DNA of 41,384 bases from an uncultured Faecalibacterium sp. (GTDB taxonomy: Bacteria > Bacillota > Clostridia > Oscillospirales > Ruminococcaceae), in contig CAKSZU010000007.1 of the NCBI GenBank assembly GCA_934526125.1, forward strand, positions 1 to 41,384, written 5' to 3'. Each line of letters starts with the position of its first letter. The first letter of the stretch is position 1. Below are positions 23,525 to 32,255 of the stretch, piece after piece. Made by a program: the position numbers and the translations under genes. A model generated the notes under the pieces. That model was not told the origin of the DNA, searched no databases, and saw nothing but the letters and a program-made list of their open reading frames with translations.

Positions 23525-24142
23525 ATGAAAAAAATCGTTCTGGCACCCTACATCGACCAGACAGAGCGCTGGGTGAACGGCTGCGAGAGCATCAGTGCCG
23601 TGATGCTGCTGCAGGCCATGGGCATCCCCATCGACCCGGACGTGTTCATCACCCGGGACCTGCCCCATGCGCCCTACTGGGAGCAGGACGGGAAACTCTA
23701 CGGTCCGGACCCCATGTTCGTCTACCCGGGCGACCCCCATGACCACACCGGCTATGGGTGCTATGCTCCCTGCATCGTCCGGGCGCTGCAGAGCGCCCTG
23801 GAGCATGAGGGTGCCGCGGACCAGTTTGAAGTGGTGGACGAGAGCGGCAAAACGGCGGCGGAACTCTGCCGGTACATCGATGCCGGGATGCCGGTGGTGT
23901 TCTGGGCCACGCTGGATTTCACCCCGGTGCCGGAAGAGCGGGACCACTGGCTGCTGGCCGACGGCACCGACTTTGCTTGGAAGTGCCACGAACACTGCCT
24001 GCTGCTGGTGGGGTACGACGCGGAACACTACTGGTTCAACGACCCGTGGCACAACCATGGCCTCTGCCGCCAGCCCAAAGCGCTGGTGGAGCAGTGCCAT
24101 GCCGCACAGGACAGCTATGCTGTGACCCTGCGGCGGCGGTAA
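23525..24142 (+). CDS. C39-like papain-fold peptidase family protein
   Basis: A 205-residue protein of the Peptidase_C39_2 group. The proposed catalytic residues are Cys20 in VNGCESISAVMLL, His157 in HEHCLLLVGYD and Asp173 in FNDPWHN. No signal peptide is seen, so it either works in the cytoplasm or leaves by another route. The start at 23525 follows GGGAGGAAA; a GTG 15 bases earlier overlaps that site. It precedes cardiolipin synthase by 12 bases and is probably cotranscribed with it. Substrate unknown. Confidence 0.8.
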   Translation: MKKIVLAPYIDQTERWVNGCESISAVMLLQAMGIPIDPDVFITRDLPHAPYWEQDGKLYGPDPMFVYPGDPHDHTGYGCYAPCIVRALQSALEHEGAADQFEVVDESGKTAAELCRYIDAGMPVVFWATLDFTPVPEERDHWLLADGTDFAWKCHEHCLLLVGYDAEHYWFNDPWHNHGLCRQPKALVEQCHAAQDSYAVTLRRR

Positions 24143-24154
24143 GGAAGGCGGAAC

Positions 24155-25774
24155 ATGAAAAAAGAGGAACTGAAAAAGAACTTCAAGGGCCATGTGCAGC
24201 AGTTCGAGGACGGCGGGCTGCGGCTGCTGAAAAAGGGACAGAAGGGCATCGTCCACGCCATCTTCAGCCGGTTCGGGCTGGTGCTGGTGCTGTTGCTGCT
24301 GCAGGTGCTGGTACTGTTCAGCATCTTCCGGTGGTTCGGCAACCTGCTGCCCCATTACTTCGGCGGCACGATGGCGGTCACGGCGGGCATGGTCATCTAT
24401 CTGCTGAACAGCAAGATGGACAACAGCGCCAAGATCACCTGGATGGTGGTCATCGCGATCCTGCCGGTGGTGGGCATCCCCCTGTTCTTCTATGTCAAGA
24501 GCAATTTCGGCCACAACTTTCTGAGCCGCCGCCTGACGGAGCTGGAGGATCAGCTCCGCACCCATCTGTCCCAGAACCGGGAGGCCGTGCAGAAGCTGGA
24601 ACAGCTGGACCCCGGCGCGGCATCGCTGGCTAATTATCTCTACGGCCGGGGCGGCGGGTTCCCAGTGTACGAGAACACGGCGGCGACCTATTTCCCCGGC
24701 GGCGAGGCCAAATTTGCCGAGCTGCTGCGGCAGCTGGAAACGGCGGAGAAATATATCTTTGTGGAGTATTTCATCATCGATGAGGGGCTGATGTGGGGCA
24801 AGGTGCTGGAAGTGCTGGCCCGCAAGGCGGCGCAGGGCGTGGATGTCCGGGTGATGTACGACGGCACCTGCGAGTTTTCCACCCTGCCCCGGAACTACCC
24901 GGAGCTGCTGGAACAGCTGGGCATCCAGTGCAAGGTGTTCAGCCCGGTGCAGCCCTTTGTCTCGACCCACTACAACTACCGGGACCACCGGAAGATCCTG
25001 GTCATCGACGGCCGGGTGGGCTTTACCGGCGGGGTCAACCTGGCAGACGAGTACATCAACCATGTGGAGAAATACGGCCGCTGGAAGGATGCCGCCGTGA
25101 TGCTGGAAGGCGAGGGCGTCCGCCCGATGACGGCCCTGTTCCTGCAGATGTGGAGCATCCTGAAGGAGCCGGAGTTCGGGGCCTTCCTGAACCAGCCCAT
25201 TCCGGTGCCGGAAAATGCCTGCGGCGTGGTCGCCCCCTACGGTGACTGCCCGTTGGACGGCGAACGGGTGGGGGAGATGGTCTATATCGACCTGCTGAAC
25301 CGGGCCCGGCGGTATATCCACATCATGACCCCTTACCTGATCCTGGACGGCGAGCTGGAAACGGCCCTGAAGTTTGCCGCCGAGCGGGGCGTGGATGTGC
25401 ATCTCATCCTGCCCGGCGTACCGGACAAGCGGTTCCCCTATGCGCTGGCCAGGACACACTATTCCAGCCTGCTGGACTCCGGGGTGAAGATCAGCGAGTA
25501 TACCCCCGGCTTTGTCCACGCCAAGGTCTTTGTGGTAGATGACCGGGAGGCCGTGGTGGGTACCATCAATCTGGACTACCGCAGTCTGTACCACCACTTT
25601 GAAAATGCGGTCTGGATGGCAGGCACCCCCTGCATCCGGGATATCGAGCAGGATTTCCAGAACACACTGGAACAGTGCCGCACTGTGGAGAACACCCCCG
25701 CCAGCATCTGGCAGGGCCGGTTTTTCCTCCGTGCCACCGGCATGCTGATGAAGGTCATTGCACCGCTGCTGTAA
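24155..25774 (+). CDS. Cardiolipin synthase (phospholipase D family)
   Basis: A 539-residue membrane enzyme that joins two phosphatidylglycerol molecules. Two N-terminal helices (about residues 40-62 and 70-112 region) precede two PLD domains with intact HKD motifs: HRKILVID followed by GFTGGVN, and HAKVFVVDD followed by GTINLDYRS. The segment GGAFPVYEN-like (GGGFPVYENTAATYF) before the first domain is typical of Firmicutes Cls. It carries a KKxxKK-rich cytoplasmic start. Confidence 0.93.
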   Translation: MKKEELKKNFKGHVQQFEDGGLRLLKKGQKGIVHAIFSRFGLVLVLLLLQVLVLFSIFRWFGNLLPHYFGGTMAVTAGMVIYLLNSKMDNSAKITWMVVIAILPVVGIPLFFYVKSNFGHNFLSRRLTELEDQLRTHLSQNREAVQKLEQLDPGAASLANYLYGRGGGFPVYENTAATYFPGGEAKFAELLRQLETAEKYIFVEYFIIDEGLMWGKVLEVLARKAAQGVDVRVMYDGTCEFSTLPRNYPELLEQLGIQCKVFSPVQPFVSTHYNYRDHRKILVIDGRVGFTGGVNLADEYINHVEKYGRWKDAAVMLEGEGVRPMTALFLQMWSILKEPEFGAFLNQPIPVPENACGVVAPYGDCPLDGERVGEMVYIDLLNRARRYIHIMTPYLILDGELETALKFAAERGVDVHLILPGVPDKRFPYALARTHYSSLLDSGVKISEYTPGFVHAKVFVVDDREAVVGTINLDYRSLYHHFENAVWMAGTPCIRDIEQDFQNTLEQCRTVENTPASIWQGRFFLRATGMLMKVIAPLL

Positions 25775-25781
25775 AAGAAAA

Positions 25782-25816
25782 ACGCCCCTCTTCCTGGCTG
25801 CCAGGAAGGGGGGCGT
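25782..25816 (-). terminator. Terminator of the nucleoside hydrolase gene
   Basis: A long stem (ACGCCCC...CTTCCTGG with complement, 25782-25816) with a T-rich tail on the minus strand (TTTTTCTTTT). It may also serve the cardiolipin synthase gene, but no T run follows on the plus strand. Confidence 0.85.
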
Positions 25817-25818
25817 GC

Positions 25819-26757
25819 TTACTGAGGATACACCAAAGCTAGTTTGGCGTAGAGATCTTCCAGCACAAAGCGGACATCCAGGTCATGGTAGACCCGGATC
25901 GGCTTGCGGTCAGGTGCTTCTCCGTAGGTCAGGTCAGGCAGAAGCACAGGAGCAGGACGCAGGGTCCAATGTCCGCGAAATCCATTTTCCAGCAGAACGG
26001 CCGCAGTGGTGTTGTCGCCGAGGGTCCAGTTTCCGCCGGTACGCAGCGGGAAGCGGGGGTTGTATTCCGATGGGTATTCTTCCATCAGCTGCCGGAACAG
26101 ATATTGCCCGGCCTCGCCGCAGGAACGTACCCGGAGGGCCAGCTCGGCAAGGGAGACCTCGAACCGTGCATAGACATCCTGCGGAATCTGCCAGATCCCG
26201 CAGGAACTGTCCAGCAGGATGCGGCAGGCGATGGGGTCCTGCTGAACATTGAATTCGGGCCGCCCGGCGGGGTATGGGCCTCCGCCGTTCCAGAGGACGG
26301 TGATCCGGGATGCGATCTCCGGGGCATGGTACAGAGCGGCAGCAATGTTGGTCGTGGCTCCCAGTGCGGCAATGTACAGGGGAGCGGGGTCATCCCGGAG
26401 TGCCTCTGCAATAATGAAGCGGACTGCCTCACTGTCGGGAGTGTCCTCCGGGGAAGAAAACGGTGCCTCACACCCTCGCAGGACAGGAACGTCATCGATC
26501 CCGGCGGCGTCCAGCAGGCGGCGCACTTCCTGATAACTGCGCTCCATACTGTCTGGCGATTGCCCCCGCTGTGCCGCCTTGACCGCAAAATGGGCGGCAC
26601 AGATCCCCCTCACGTCAAACTGAGGGGTGAGCAGATGATGCAGGATGGCAAAATCATCGTCGGCTTCATTTTTGGCATCCGTGTCAATGATGACCCGTAC
26701 CCGGCAGGCTTCCGGAGGGATAAAGCCCAGTCGGGTAAGCAGTTCAGAACGTTTCAT
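25819..26757 (-). CDS. Nucleoside hydrolase family protein
   Basis: A 312-residue protein of the inosine-uridine nucleoside hydrolase fold, which cleaves the N-glycosidic bond of nucleosides. The calcium-site motif is present in an expanded form, DTDAKNEADDDFAI (Asp25, Asp27, Asp33/34); ALGATTNIAAAL and VLWNGGG match the family. A late D in TLGDNTTAAV could be the fourth calcium ligand. It lies 12 bases after the esterase gene, with an AAGGGAG site, so the two form an operon. The expanded motif suggests a substrate unlike that of RihA/B. Confidence 0.85.
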   Translation of the reverse strand: MKRSELLTRLGFIPPEACRVRVIIDTDAKNEADDDFAILHHLLTPQFDVRGICAAHFAVKAAQRGQSPDSMERSYQEVRRLLDAAGIDDVPVLRGCEAPFSSPEDTPDSEAVRFIIAEALRDDPAPLYIAALGATTNIAAALYHAPEIASRITVLWNGGGPYPAGRPEFNVQQDPIACRILLDSSCGIWQIPQDVYARFEVSLAELALRVRSCGEAGQYLFRQLMEEYPSEYNPRFPLRTGGNWTLGDNTTAAVLLENGFRGHWTLRPAPVLLPDLTYGEAPDRKPIRVYHDLDVRFVLEDLYAKLALVYPQ

Positions 26758-26769
26758 AAAGGGCTCCCT

Positions 26770-27750
26770 TCAGTTCAGTTTCTGCAAAGCCTGTTCCAGT
26801 GCGGAGAGCTTATCAGCATCAAACATCTTGTTGCTGTAAAGCTGGAGCTTGGCAAGGGAGAGCCCCCGGCAGCCGGGCTGCTTTGCGGCCTGCGCATCCA
26901 GCTCCGGCAGGATGCTGCGGACGACGGGCCCGGAGACCGGGTCATCCAGCAGGGTGCCGATCTTCATTTCCAGACCGTACTCGGTGACCTCGGCCGGGAC
27001 GGGGACCAGAACGTCCTTCCGGAAGATATGCTGCAAAAAGCGCAGGGCCATCCCGAACCAGGCGGCGGCATCGGGGTTGGGCTGGCTGCGGGGTGCAGTG
27101 ACATTGGGGGTGCCCAGAGAGGCACCGTGGTCTCCGTAGGAGAAGATGTGGATCTCGTAGGGCGTTTTCTGCCCGGCCAGCCGGGTGGCGAACTCCATGG
27201 ACTGAACGGCGGGCACCAGCCGGTCGCCCTGGGTCGCAAAGAGGAAGGAGGGCGGCGTCTGCGCGTCCACCTTTTCCAGCAGGTCCGGCAGCTCCATGCC
27301 AAGGGCCCTGCCCGGAATGGAAAAGACCGCATAGCCCAGCAGCAGGGCCGCCGGGCGGACTTTTCCCATGGTGCCCAGAGCAGCCGTCAGGTGGCCGCCG
27401 GCCGAAAAGCCCAGAACGGCGATTTGCTCCGGGTCGATGTGCAGCTCATCCGCCTGCTGGTGCAGGAAAGCCAGCGATTCCTCTGCTTCTGCCAGAGCAT
27501 TGGGAAACACCTCGTCCGCAGGGCAGTTCTGGGAGGTGCTGTACCGCAGGACAAAGGCGTTGAACCCGGCGTTGAGGAAGGCCAGTGCCACGGGCTCGGC
27601 CTCCCGGTCGGAACAGTAGGCGTAGGCTCCGCCCGGGAAGATGAGGACAGCAGGGCAGCGGGTCAGGTTGGGCAATTCGGTGCTGGACTCCTGCACATAT
27701 CCGGTCAGGACCGCATGGCGGCTGCCGACGGACTTCTGGAAATACTTCAT
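26770..27750 (-). CDS. Alpha/beta hydrolase, acetyl/feruloyl esterase type
   Basis: A 326-residue cytoplasmic esterase related to acetyl-xylan and feruloyl esterases. The oxyanion strip is FPGGAYAY (about 38-45), the nucleophile Ser117 is in GFSAGGH, Asp is in QGDRLVPAVQS and His in YGDHGASLG. After residue 255 comes a small helical C-terminal region (KIGTLLDDPVSGPVVRSIL ...), seen in some clostridial esterases. It has a GAGGTG site and a promoter whose leader holds an intrinsic terminator. Its substrate is probably an acylated sugar. Confidence 0.85.
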   Translation of the reverse strand: MKYFQKSVGSRHAVLTGYVQESSTELPNLTRCPAVLIFPGGAYAYCSDREAEPVALAFLNAGFNAFVLRYSTSQNCPADEVFPNALAEAEESLAFLHQQADELHIDPEQIAVLGFSAGGHLTAALGTMGKVRPAALLLGYAVFSIPGRALGMELPDLLEKVDAQTPPSFLFATQGDRLVPAVQSMEFATRLAGQKTPYEIHIFSYGDHGASLGTPNVTAPRSQPNPDAAAWFGMALRFLQHIFRKDVLVPVPAEVTEYGLEMKIGTLLDDPVSGPVVRSILPELDAQAAKQPGCRGLSLAKLQLYSNKMFDADKLSALEQALQKLN

Positions 27751-27771
27751 AATAAAACACCTCGCTTTGAT

Positions 27772-27831
27772 AAAAAAAGGACCTTCGTACAGCTAACCCC
27801 GGATTACAGGGGGGTCCCTGTGCGAAAGTCC
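27772..27831 (-). promoter_or_regulatory. Leader terminator (attenuator) of the esterase operon
   Basis: Minus-strand stem of 14 positions (GGACTTTCGCACAG with CTGTACGAAGGTCC; one G-U pair and one mismatch), 25-base apical region with its own ACAGGG/CCCTGT hairpin, then seven T. It lies between the promoter and the ribosome site, so most transcripts should stop before the gene unless it is refolded. Confidence 0.7.
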
Positions 27832-27855
27832 AATCACGACTTCTATGATGAGATA

Positions 27856-27885
27856 AGTATAGCAAGAAATGCCGGGAGATGTCAA
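27856..27885 (-). promoter_or_regulatory. Promoter of the esterase-nucleoside hydrolase operon
   Basis: Minus-strand TTGACA (27880-27885), 18 bases, TATACT (27856-27861). Start predicted near 27849, giving a leader of about 99 bases. Confidence 0.75.
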
Positions 27886-27977
27886 CCCGCAAAGAGTGTA
27901 TTTTGCGGAGAAGGTTTATTTTCAATTTGTTCAAAATCCAAACAAAGAAACTCCATTTTTGTCCGGTACAATAAGGG

Positions 27978-28222
27978 TGCAGTCAGGGAAGAGCAGAAAA
28001 CCTCCTCCCGAAGATGCCATGCAGGCAATGAAAGCCGTAGGGCACGGCAGCCGCCGGAGCGATACGGCCCCTTTGAAAAATACTGTCCCCCGCTGATGCG
28101 AGGCAATAGCCAAGGCGGCGGACAGACTACCAACCATCTCCTAACAGCCGCAAATGTTTAGGAGTTCTCATAATACAGTCAGCGCCGCTTTCTCCTCCTT
28201 TCCACGGCGCTGGCTGTTTTTG
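27978..28222 (+). ncRNA. Free-standing structured RNA, perhaps raiA-type
   Basis: No coding frame with a ribosome site fits here. A -10 box (TACAAT, 27967-27972) precedes it and a strong terminator ends it. Pairings seen: GGT..AGTC (27976-27984) with GACT.ACC (28125-28131) closing the body; GGGAAGAG with CTCCTCCC (27986-28009, one mismatch); TGCC/GGCA (28015-28027); GCCGTA/TACGGC (28034-28039, 28063-28068); CTGTCC/GGACAG (28083-28088, 28120-28125) enclosing CGC-TGAT-GCG and GGC-AATA-GCC; CTCCTAA/TTAGGAG (28138-28144, 28158-28164). Size, isolation and multibranch shape recall the raiA motif RNA of Firmicutes, but that name is a guess. Confidence 0.6.
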
Positions 28223-28226
28223 TTTT
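28176..28226 (+). terminator. Terminator of the structured RNA
   Basis: CAGTCAGCGCCG (28176-28187) pairs with CGGCGCTGGCTG (28205-28216) with one G-U pair, followed by TTTTTGTTTTTT. The T run reaches the stop codon of the opposite gene. Confidence 0.92.
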
Positions 28227-28754
28227 TTACCGGAAATCCAGCAGGCGCAGGGCGGGCAGCTTTCCGGTCAGGAAGTCCCACACGGCGTCCAGCTCGGTGT
28301 TGACGAGATAGGCCTGGTTCTGCTGGACATAGAGATAGATGGCGTCCGGCGTCCGGTAGGCGATGTGCAGGTTCTGCCACGGGTAGCTGTGGGTGGGCTC
28401 CGGCTTGTCCTGCTCCCCGGCCATCCAGACCTTCAGGCCCTCGTCGTCCAGCTCCAGCCGGTAGAAGGGGCGGGGCAGGCCCAGTTTCCGGATCTGATTT
28501 TTCAGGTTGTGGAAGAAGGTCCAGAACCAGACGGCGGGCACACCCAGGGCCACCACGGCCAGGACCACCGTCAGCAGGGCGGCACCCTCCCGCCGGCCGA
28601 CCTGCGAAAGGCAGATGCCGGCGAACACCAGCAGGATGACCGTGAACAGAAGCGGACGGTGCCAGCCCTTCTTGTGATGCAGCAGATCAAAGGCGGCGAA
28701 TTTGTGGAAGGACTCCGCGTCCATCTGGATCGAAAGATTCAGCGGCTGTGTCAT
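28227..28754 (-). CDS. YcxB-like membrane protein
   Basis: A 175-residue protein with two neighbouring membrane helices (about residues 33-51 and 59-80) followed by a cytoplasmic beta-rich C-terminal domain. FYRLELDDEGLKVWMAGEQ ... YPWQNLHIAYRTPDAIYLY is the pattern of the YcxB-like (PH-like) family. The ATG at 28754 has an AAAGGAG site. It runs divergently from the histidine kinase gene. Function unknown. Confidence 0.75.
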   Translation of the reverse strand: MTQPLNLSIQMDAESFHKFAAFDLLHHKKGWHRPLLFTVILLVFAGICLSQVGRREGAALLTVVLAVVALGVPAVWFWTFFHNLKNQIRKLGLPRPFYRLELDDEGLKVWMAGEQDKPEPTHSYPWQNLHIAYRTPDAIYLYVQQNQAYLVNTELDAVWDFLTGKLPALRLLDFR

Positions 28755-28814
28755 GAAAAAATCACTCCTTTTTAGGCATCGTACCATATTTTTTTCAAAC
28801 AGGCAAGGCAAATC

Positions 28815-28844
28815 TTGCAAAAATGTCACAATCCGTGATAGAAT
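28815..28844 (+). promoter_or_regulatory. Promoter of the kinase-regulator-binding protein operon
   Basis: TTGCAA (28815-28820), 18 bases, TAGAAT (28839-28844), 44 bases before the GTG start of the kinase gene. Confidence 0.6.
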
Positions 28845-28887
28845 AGGACAGCCGAAGGCAGAAAAACGATGCGGGGGAGGAGTAACG

Positions 28888-30399
28888 GTGCGGCATCCCA
28901 TGACATTGAAGCAGCGGATCAGCCTCGGGCTGGCGGCCTTTCTGCTGGCGCTGGCCGGGCAGATCTTCCTCAGTTTTTATCAGTCCGGCGCGGTGCTGAA
29001 TCAGCTGGATGCCCAGATGGGAGATTTCCACGCCATCAGCCGGTTTCAGGACGGCGTGGAGCGGAGCCTGACCGCCCTCGGGGATTACCGGTGGGAGTAC
29101 GGGGACGCCGATGCCCTCCTGACCGAGCTGGACGGGGCCTTTTCCACCACGAATGCGTGGCTGTGGCGGATCGACAGCAGCATCGGCAGCGTCAGCGAGG
29201 AAAAATACCTGCTGTACAGCGCCGTCTGCACCACCTATAAGAGCTATACGGCGCTGGTGGATCAGCTGGAGGATGCCGTCCGGGCCGGGGATGACGCGGA
29301 AGCGGCCCGGCTCTATTATCAGAAAGTGTCTCCCTGCGGGGGTTATCTGAGCCAGTACACCCAGCAGCTGCTGAACACGGCCATTGCCGACGCCCAGGGG
29401 GCCTACACCGACGTCTCGGCCCTCAGCACCCGGGTCAAGTGGGCCCAGACGGTAGTGGCGGGGATCTGCCTTGTGCTGGGCTGCGTCATGGCGTGGTCGG
29501 TGCTGCGGCTCCTGGGGCCGGTGCAGCAGATGATCGGAGCCTCGCAGCAGATCATTGCGGGGGCCTATGATACCCCGGATGTGCCGACGTCCCGGCTCAA
29601 CAACGAGGTGGGGCAGCTGACCGATGCCTTCAACCGGATGAAGCACTCCATGGCCCAGCAGATGAACACCCTGCGGGAGAAAAACGAGATGGAGCGGGAA
29701 CTCCACCGCCAGAAGACCCAGGCGCTGGAACTGCAGAACCGGATGGAGCGGAGCCGGATGCAGCAGCTGCGCAGCCAGATCGACCCCCATTTCCTGTTCA
29801 ACACCCTGAACGTGATCCTGCAGACGGCAGGGCAGGAGACAGCCTACCGCACCCAGGCCCTGATCACGGCCCTGAGCCACCTGCTGCGGTACAGCCTGAT
29901 GAGCAACGACGAACAGGTGCCTCTGGCCCGGGAGGTGCGGATCGTGGACGAGTACTATTCCATCTACCATGTCCGCTTCGGCGACCGGGTGAAGATGCGG
30001 TGGTGCATCTCGGACTCTCTCGACCTGACCGAGACCATGGTGCCCTCCTTCATCCTGCAGCCCATCGTGGAAAATGCCTTCAAGCACGGCATCGCCCCCA
30101 AAGAGGAGGGCGGTGCGGTGCGCATCCGCATCAGCCCCCTGCGGGAGCAGAAGCTGCTGCGGATCAGCGTCTGCGACAACGGGCTGGGCATCGGGCCCGA
30201 ACAGCTGGCCGTGCTGCAGGCCGGGCTGGCCGACCCCGGGGACCGGTGGGAGCATATCGGTGTGTACAATGTTGCGGCACGGCTGCGGCTGCTGGACAAG
30301 CGCAGCCGCTTTGTGATCCGTTCGCGCCCGGGGCGGGGGACCGTGATGTGTCTGTATCTGCCCCTGGTAGAGCTGGAAGAGGAGGAGTATGACGAATGA
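28888..30399 (+). CDS. LytS/YesM-type sensor histidine kinase
   Basis: A 503-residue membrane kinase. Helix 1 is about residues 12-31, an extracellular sensor of about 155 residues follows, helix 2 is about 187-209, then a HAMP domain (about 205-258), a coiled stretch and a His_kinase domain with phospho-acceptor His301 in SQIDPHFLFNTLN. The ATPase part has PIVENAFKHG and DNGLGIG. The start is GTG at 28888: GGAGG lies 7 bases before it, but 19 bases before the ATG at 28900. The regulator gene overlaps its end as ATGA. Its partner is the next gene; the signal is probably a small molecule handled by the TRAP proteins downstream. Confidence 0.93.
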   Translation: MRHPMTLKQRISLGLAAFLLALAGQIFLSFYQSGAVLNQLDAQMGDFHAISRFQDGVERSLTALGDYRWEYGDADALLTELDGAFSTTNAWLWRIDSSIGSVSEEKYLLYSAVCTTYKSYTALVDQLEDAVRAGDDAEAARLYYQKVSPCGGYLSQYTQQLLNTAIADAQGAYTDVSALSTRVKWAQTVVAGICLVLGCVMAWSVLRLLGPVQQMIGASQQIIAGAYDTPDVPTSRLNNEVGQLTDAFNRMKHSMAQQMNTLREKNEMERELHRQKTQALELQNRMERSRMQQLRSQIDPHFLFNTLNVILQTAGQETAYRTQALITALSHLLRYSLMSNDEQVPLAREVRIVDEYYSIYHVRFGDRVKMRWCISDSLDLTETMVPSFILQPIVENAFKHGIAPKEEGGAVRIRISPLREQKLLRISVCDNGLGIGPEQLAVLQAGLADPGDRWEHIGVYNVAARLRLLDKRSRFVIRSRPGRGTVMCLYLPLVELEEEEYDE

Positions 30400-31220
30400 T
30401 TCGCCTGTTGATCGCAGATGACGAGCGGCTGGAGCAGGATGCTCTGGTCGGGATGGTGAACCACCGTTTTGAACACGAAGTGGTGCTGGAGACCGCCGAA
30501 AACGGCCGGAAGGCGGCCGATACCGCTATTCTGTGGGGGGCGGACCTGATCCTGATGGACATCGAAATGCCCGGGATGAGCGGACTGGACGCCGCCCGGG
30601 CCGTGCTGGCCCAGCGTCCGGGCTGCCGGGTGATCTTTGTCACCGCGTACAGCCTGTTCCAGTACGCCCACGAGGCCGTCCATCTGGGGGCCTGTGATTA
30701 CCTGCTCAAGCCGGTGGACCCGGATGAGCTGGAAGCTTCCATCCGCCGGGCCATGCGGCAGATCGAAACGGAGCGCAAGCTGGAAGCCCTGGCCCCGGTC
30801 CAGCCGGAGCCGGAGGAGCCTGCCGCACCTGCAGCCGGGGCGAAAGAGGAAGAAAACAGCCAGAGCGCCCTGATCATGGCCCATGTGCGGCGCTATCTGG
30901 AAGATAACTATATGTTCGACCTCTCGCTGGACAGCGTCAGCGAGATTTTGCACATCAGCCCGGCCTACCTCTCGGCGCAGTTCAAGAAATACCAGAAGAT
31001 GAACTTCCTCGACTGCCTGACCGAGCTGCGGATCAACGCGGCCCGGGAGCTGCTGAAGGACCCCTTCCGCTCCTCGGCGGAGGTGGCCTCCATGGTGGGC
31101 TATGAGGATGCCAGCTATTTCGCCCGGGCCTTCAAGAAGCGGACGGGGGAGACCCCCACCCAGTACCGGAAGCGGATCAGCCGCGAAACCCGGGAACACC
31201 CGGAGGAGGCCCTTCTGTGA
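30396..31220 (+). CDS. YesN-type response regulator with AraC domain
   Basis: A 274-residue regulator: receiver domain (residues 1-125, with Asp8, Asp9, phosphorylation site Asp55 in LMDIEMPG and Lys in LLKPVD), an acidic proline-rich linker, and a C-terminal AraC/XylS double helix-turn-helix (about 170-265, DLSLDSVSEILHISPAYLSAQF-type first motif and VGYEDASYFARAFKKRTG in the second). It partners the kinase before it. It overlaps the binding-protein gene by 4 bases (GTGA). Confidence 0.94.
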   Translation: MIRLLIADDERLEQDALVGMVNHRFEHEVVLETAENGRKAADTAILWGADLILMDIEMPGMSGLDAARAVLAQRPGCRVIFVTAYSLFQYAHEAVHLGACDYLLKPVDPDELEASIRRAMRQIETERKLEALAPVQPEPEEPAAPAAGAKEEENSQSALIMAHVRRYLEDNYMFDLSLDSVSEILHISPAYLSAQFKKYQKMNFLDCLTELRINAARELLKDPFRSSAEVASMVGYEDASYFARAFKKRTGETPTQYRKRISRETREHPEEALL

Positions 31221-32233
31221 GGGCCCGGATCTCCCGGCGGCAGGTGCTGCTGGCCGCGGCCGGGACTGCTGCGGCCGCCCTCTGCGGCTGCACTTCCGGC
31301 CGGAAAAACGAGGAGACGGGGCCGGATCTGATCCTGCGCTATGCCGAGAACCAGCCGGAGGATTACCCCACCACCCAGGCCGCTCTGGCCTTTGCGGGCC
31401 TGCTGAACGAGCAGACCGACGGCCGGGTGCAGGTGGCCGTGTACAGCGGCGGGGAGCTGGGAGCCGAGCAGAGCGTCATTGAGCAGATGCGGTTCGGGGG
31501 CATCGATTTTGCCCGGGTCTCCCTGAGCCAGCTGGCGGAGTATGTGCCGGAGCTGAGCGTCCTTCAGCTGCCGTATCTCTATCAGGATGCGGCCCAGATG
31601 TGGCGGGTGCTGGACGGTGGGATCGGGGACGATTTCCTTTCCCTGCTGGACGCCATGGATCTGGTGGGGCTGTCCTGGTTCGACGCCGGGGTCCGCAGCT
31701 TCTACACCCGGGAGAAGGTCACCTGTCTGGAGGACCTGCGGGGTAAGACCCTGCGGGTGCAGGAGTCGGACATGATGAGCGAGATGGTGTCGGACATGGG
31801 GGCGGAGCCGGTGCAGGTGGTGTACAGCCAGGTATATGCGGCCCTCCACAATGCCCAGATCGACGGGGCCGAAAACAACTGGCCCAGCTACGAGGCCATG
31901 GGCCATTATGAAGTGGCCCCCTACTTCCTGCAGGACGAACACACCCGTGTGCCCGAGATCCAGCTGGCCAGCACGGCCGCGCTGGAAAAGCTGACCGCAC
32001 TGGACCCGGGTTTCGCCGAGACCCTGCGCACCTGCGCCCGGGAGTCGGCCCGCACCGAGCGCCGCCTCTGGGCCGAGCGGGAGGCGCGCAGCGAGCAGGA
32101 CCTGCGGGGGAAGGGCATCAAGGTGACGACCCTTCCGGAGGCGGAAAAAGAAAAATTCCGCGCGGCGGTCCAGCCCCTTTACGACAGTTTTGCCGCACAG
32201 GCCGAGCTGATCGAACGGATCCAGAATACCTGA
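31217..32233 (+). CDS. TRAP-type solute-binding lipoprotein, sensor-linked
   Basis: A 338-residue DctP-family protein. It starts with GTG at 31217, overlapping the regulator stop, with GGAGGAGG before it. The signal peptide has a twin arginine (ISRRQVLLAAAG) and a lipobox LCGC with Cys25, so it should be a surface lipoprotein. The binding fold is clear: RVQVAVYSGGELG, LRGKTLRVQ (the conserved ligand-arginine region) and QIDGAENNW. It is not followed by permease genes but by a terminator, and it sits in the operon of the two-component system. A role in presenting ligand to the kinase is inferred. Confidence 0.9.
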   Translation: MRARISRRQVLLAAAGTAAAALCGCTSGRKNEETGPDLILRYAENQPEDYPTTQAALAFAGLLNEQTDGRVQVAVYSGGELGAEQSVIEQMRFGGIDFARVSLSQLAEYVPELSVLQLPYLYQDAAQMWRVLDGGIGDDFLSLLDAMDLVGLSWFDAGVRSFYTREKVTCLEDLRGKTLRVQESDMMSEMVSDMGAEPVQVVYSQVYAALHNAQIDGAENNWPSYEAMGHYEVAPYFLQDEHTRVPEIQLASTAALEKLTALDPGFAETLRTCARESARTERRLWAEREARSEQDLRGKGIKVTTLPEAEKEKFRAAVQPLYDSFAAQAELIERIQNT

Positions 32234-32255
32234 ATAAAATCCCCTGAAGAGCCGA

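Noticed and set aside
23468..25597. Long minus-strand open frame opposite the C39-like and cardiolipin synthase genes
   Set aside because: Both plus-strand genes have intact catalytic motifs; the antisense frame has none.
27978..28140. c-di-GMP-I or cobalamin riboswitch in the structured RNA
   Set aside because: GGCAAT and GAAAGCC looked suggestive, but the full conserved cores are missing and no plus-strand gene follows the terminator.
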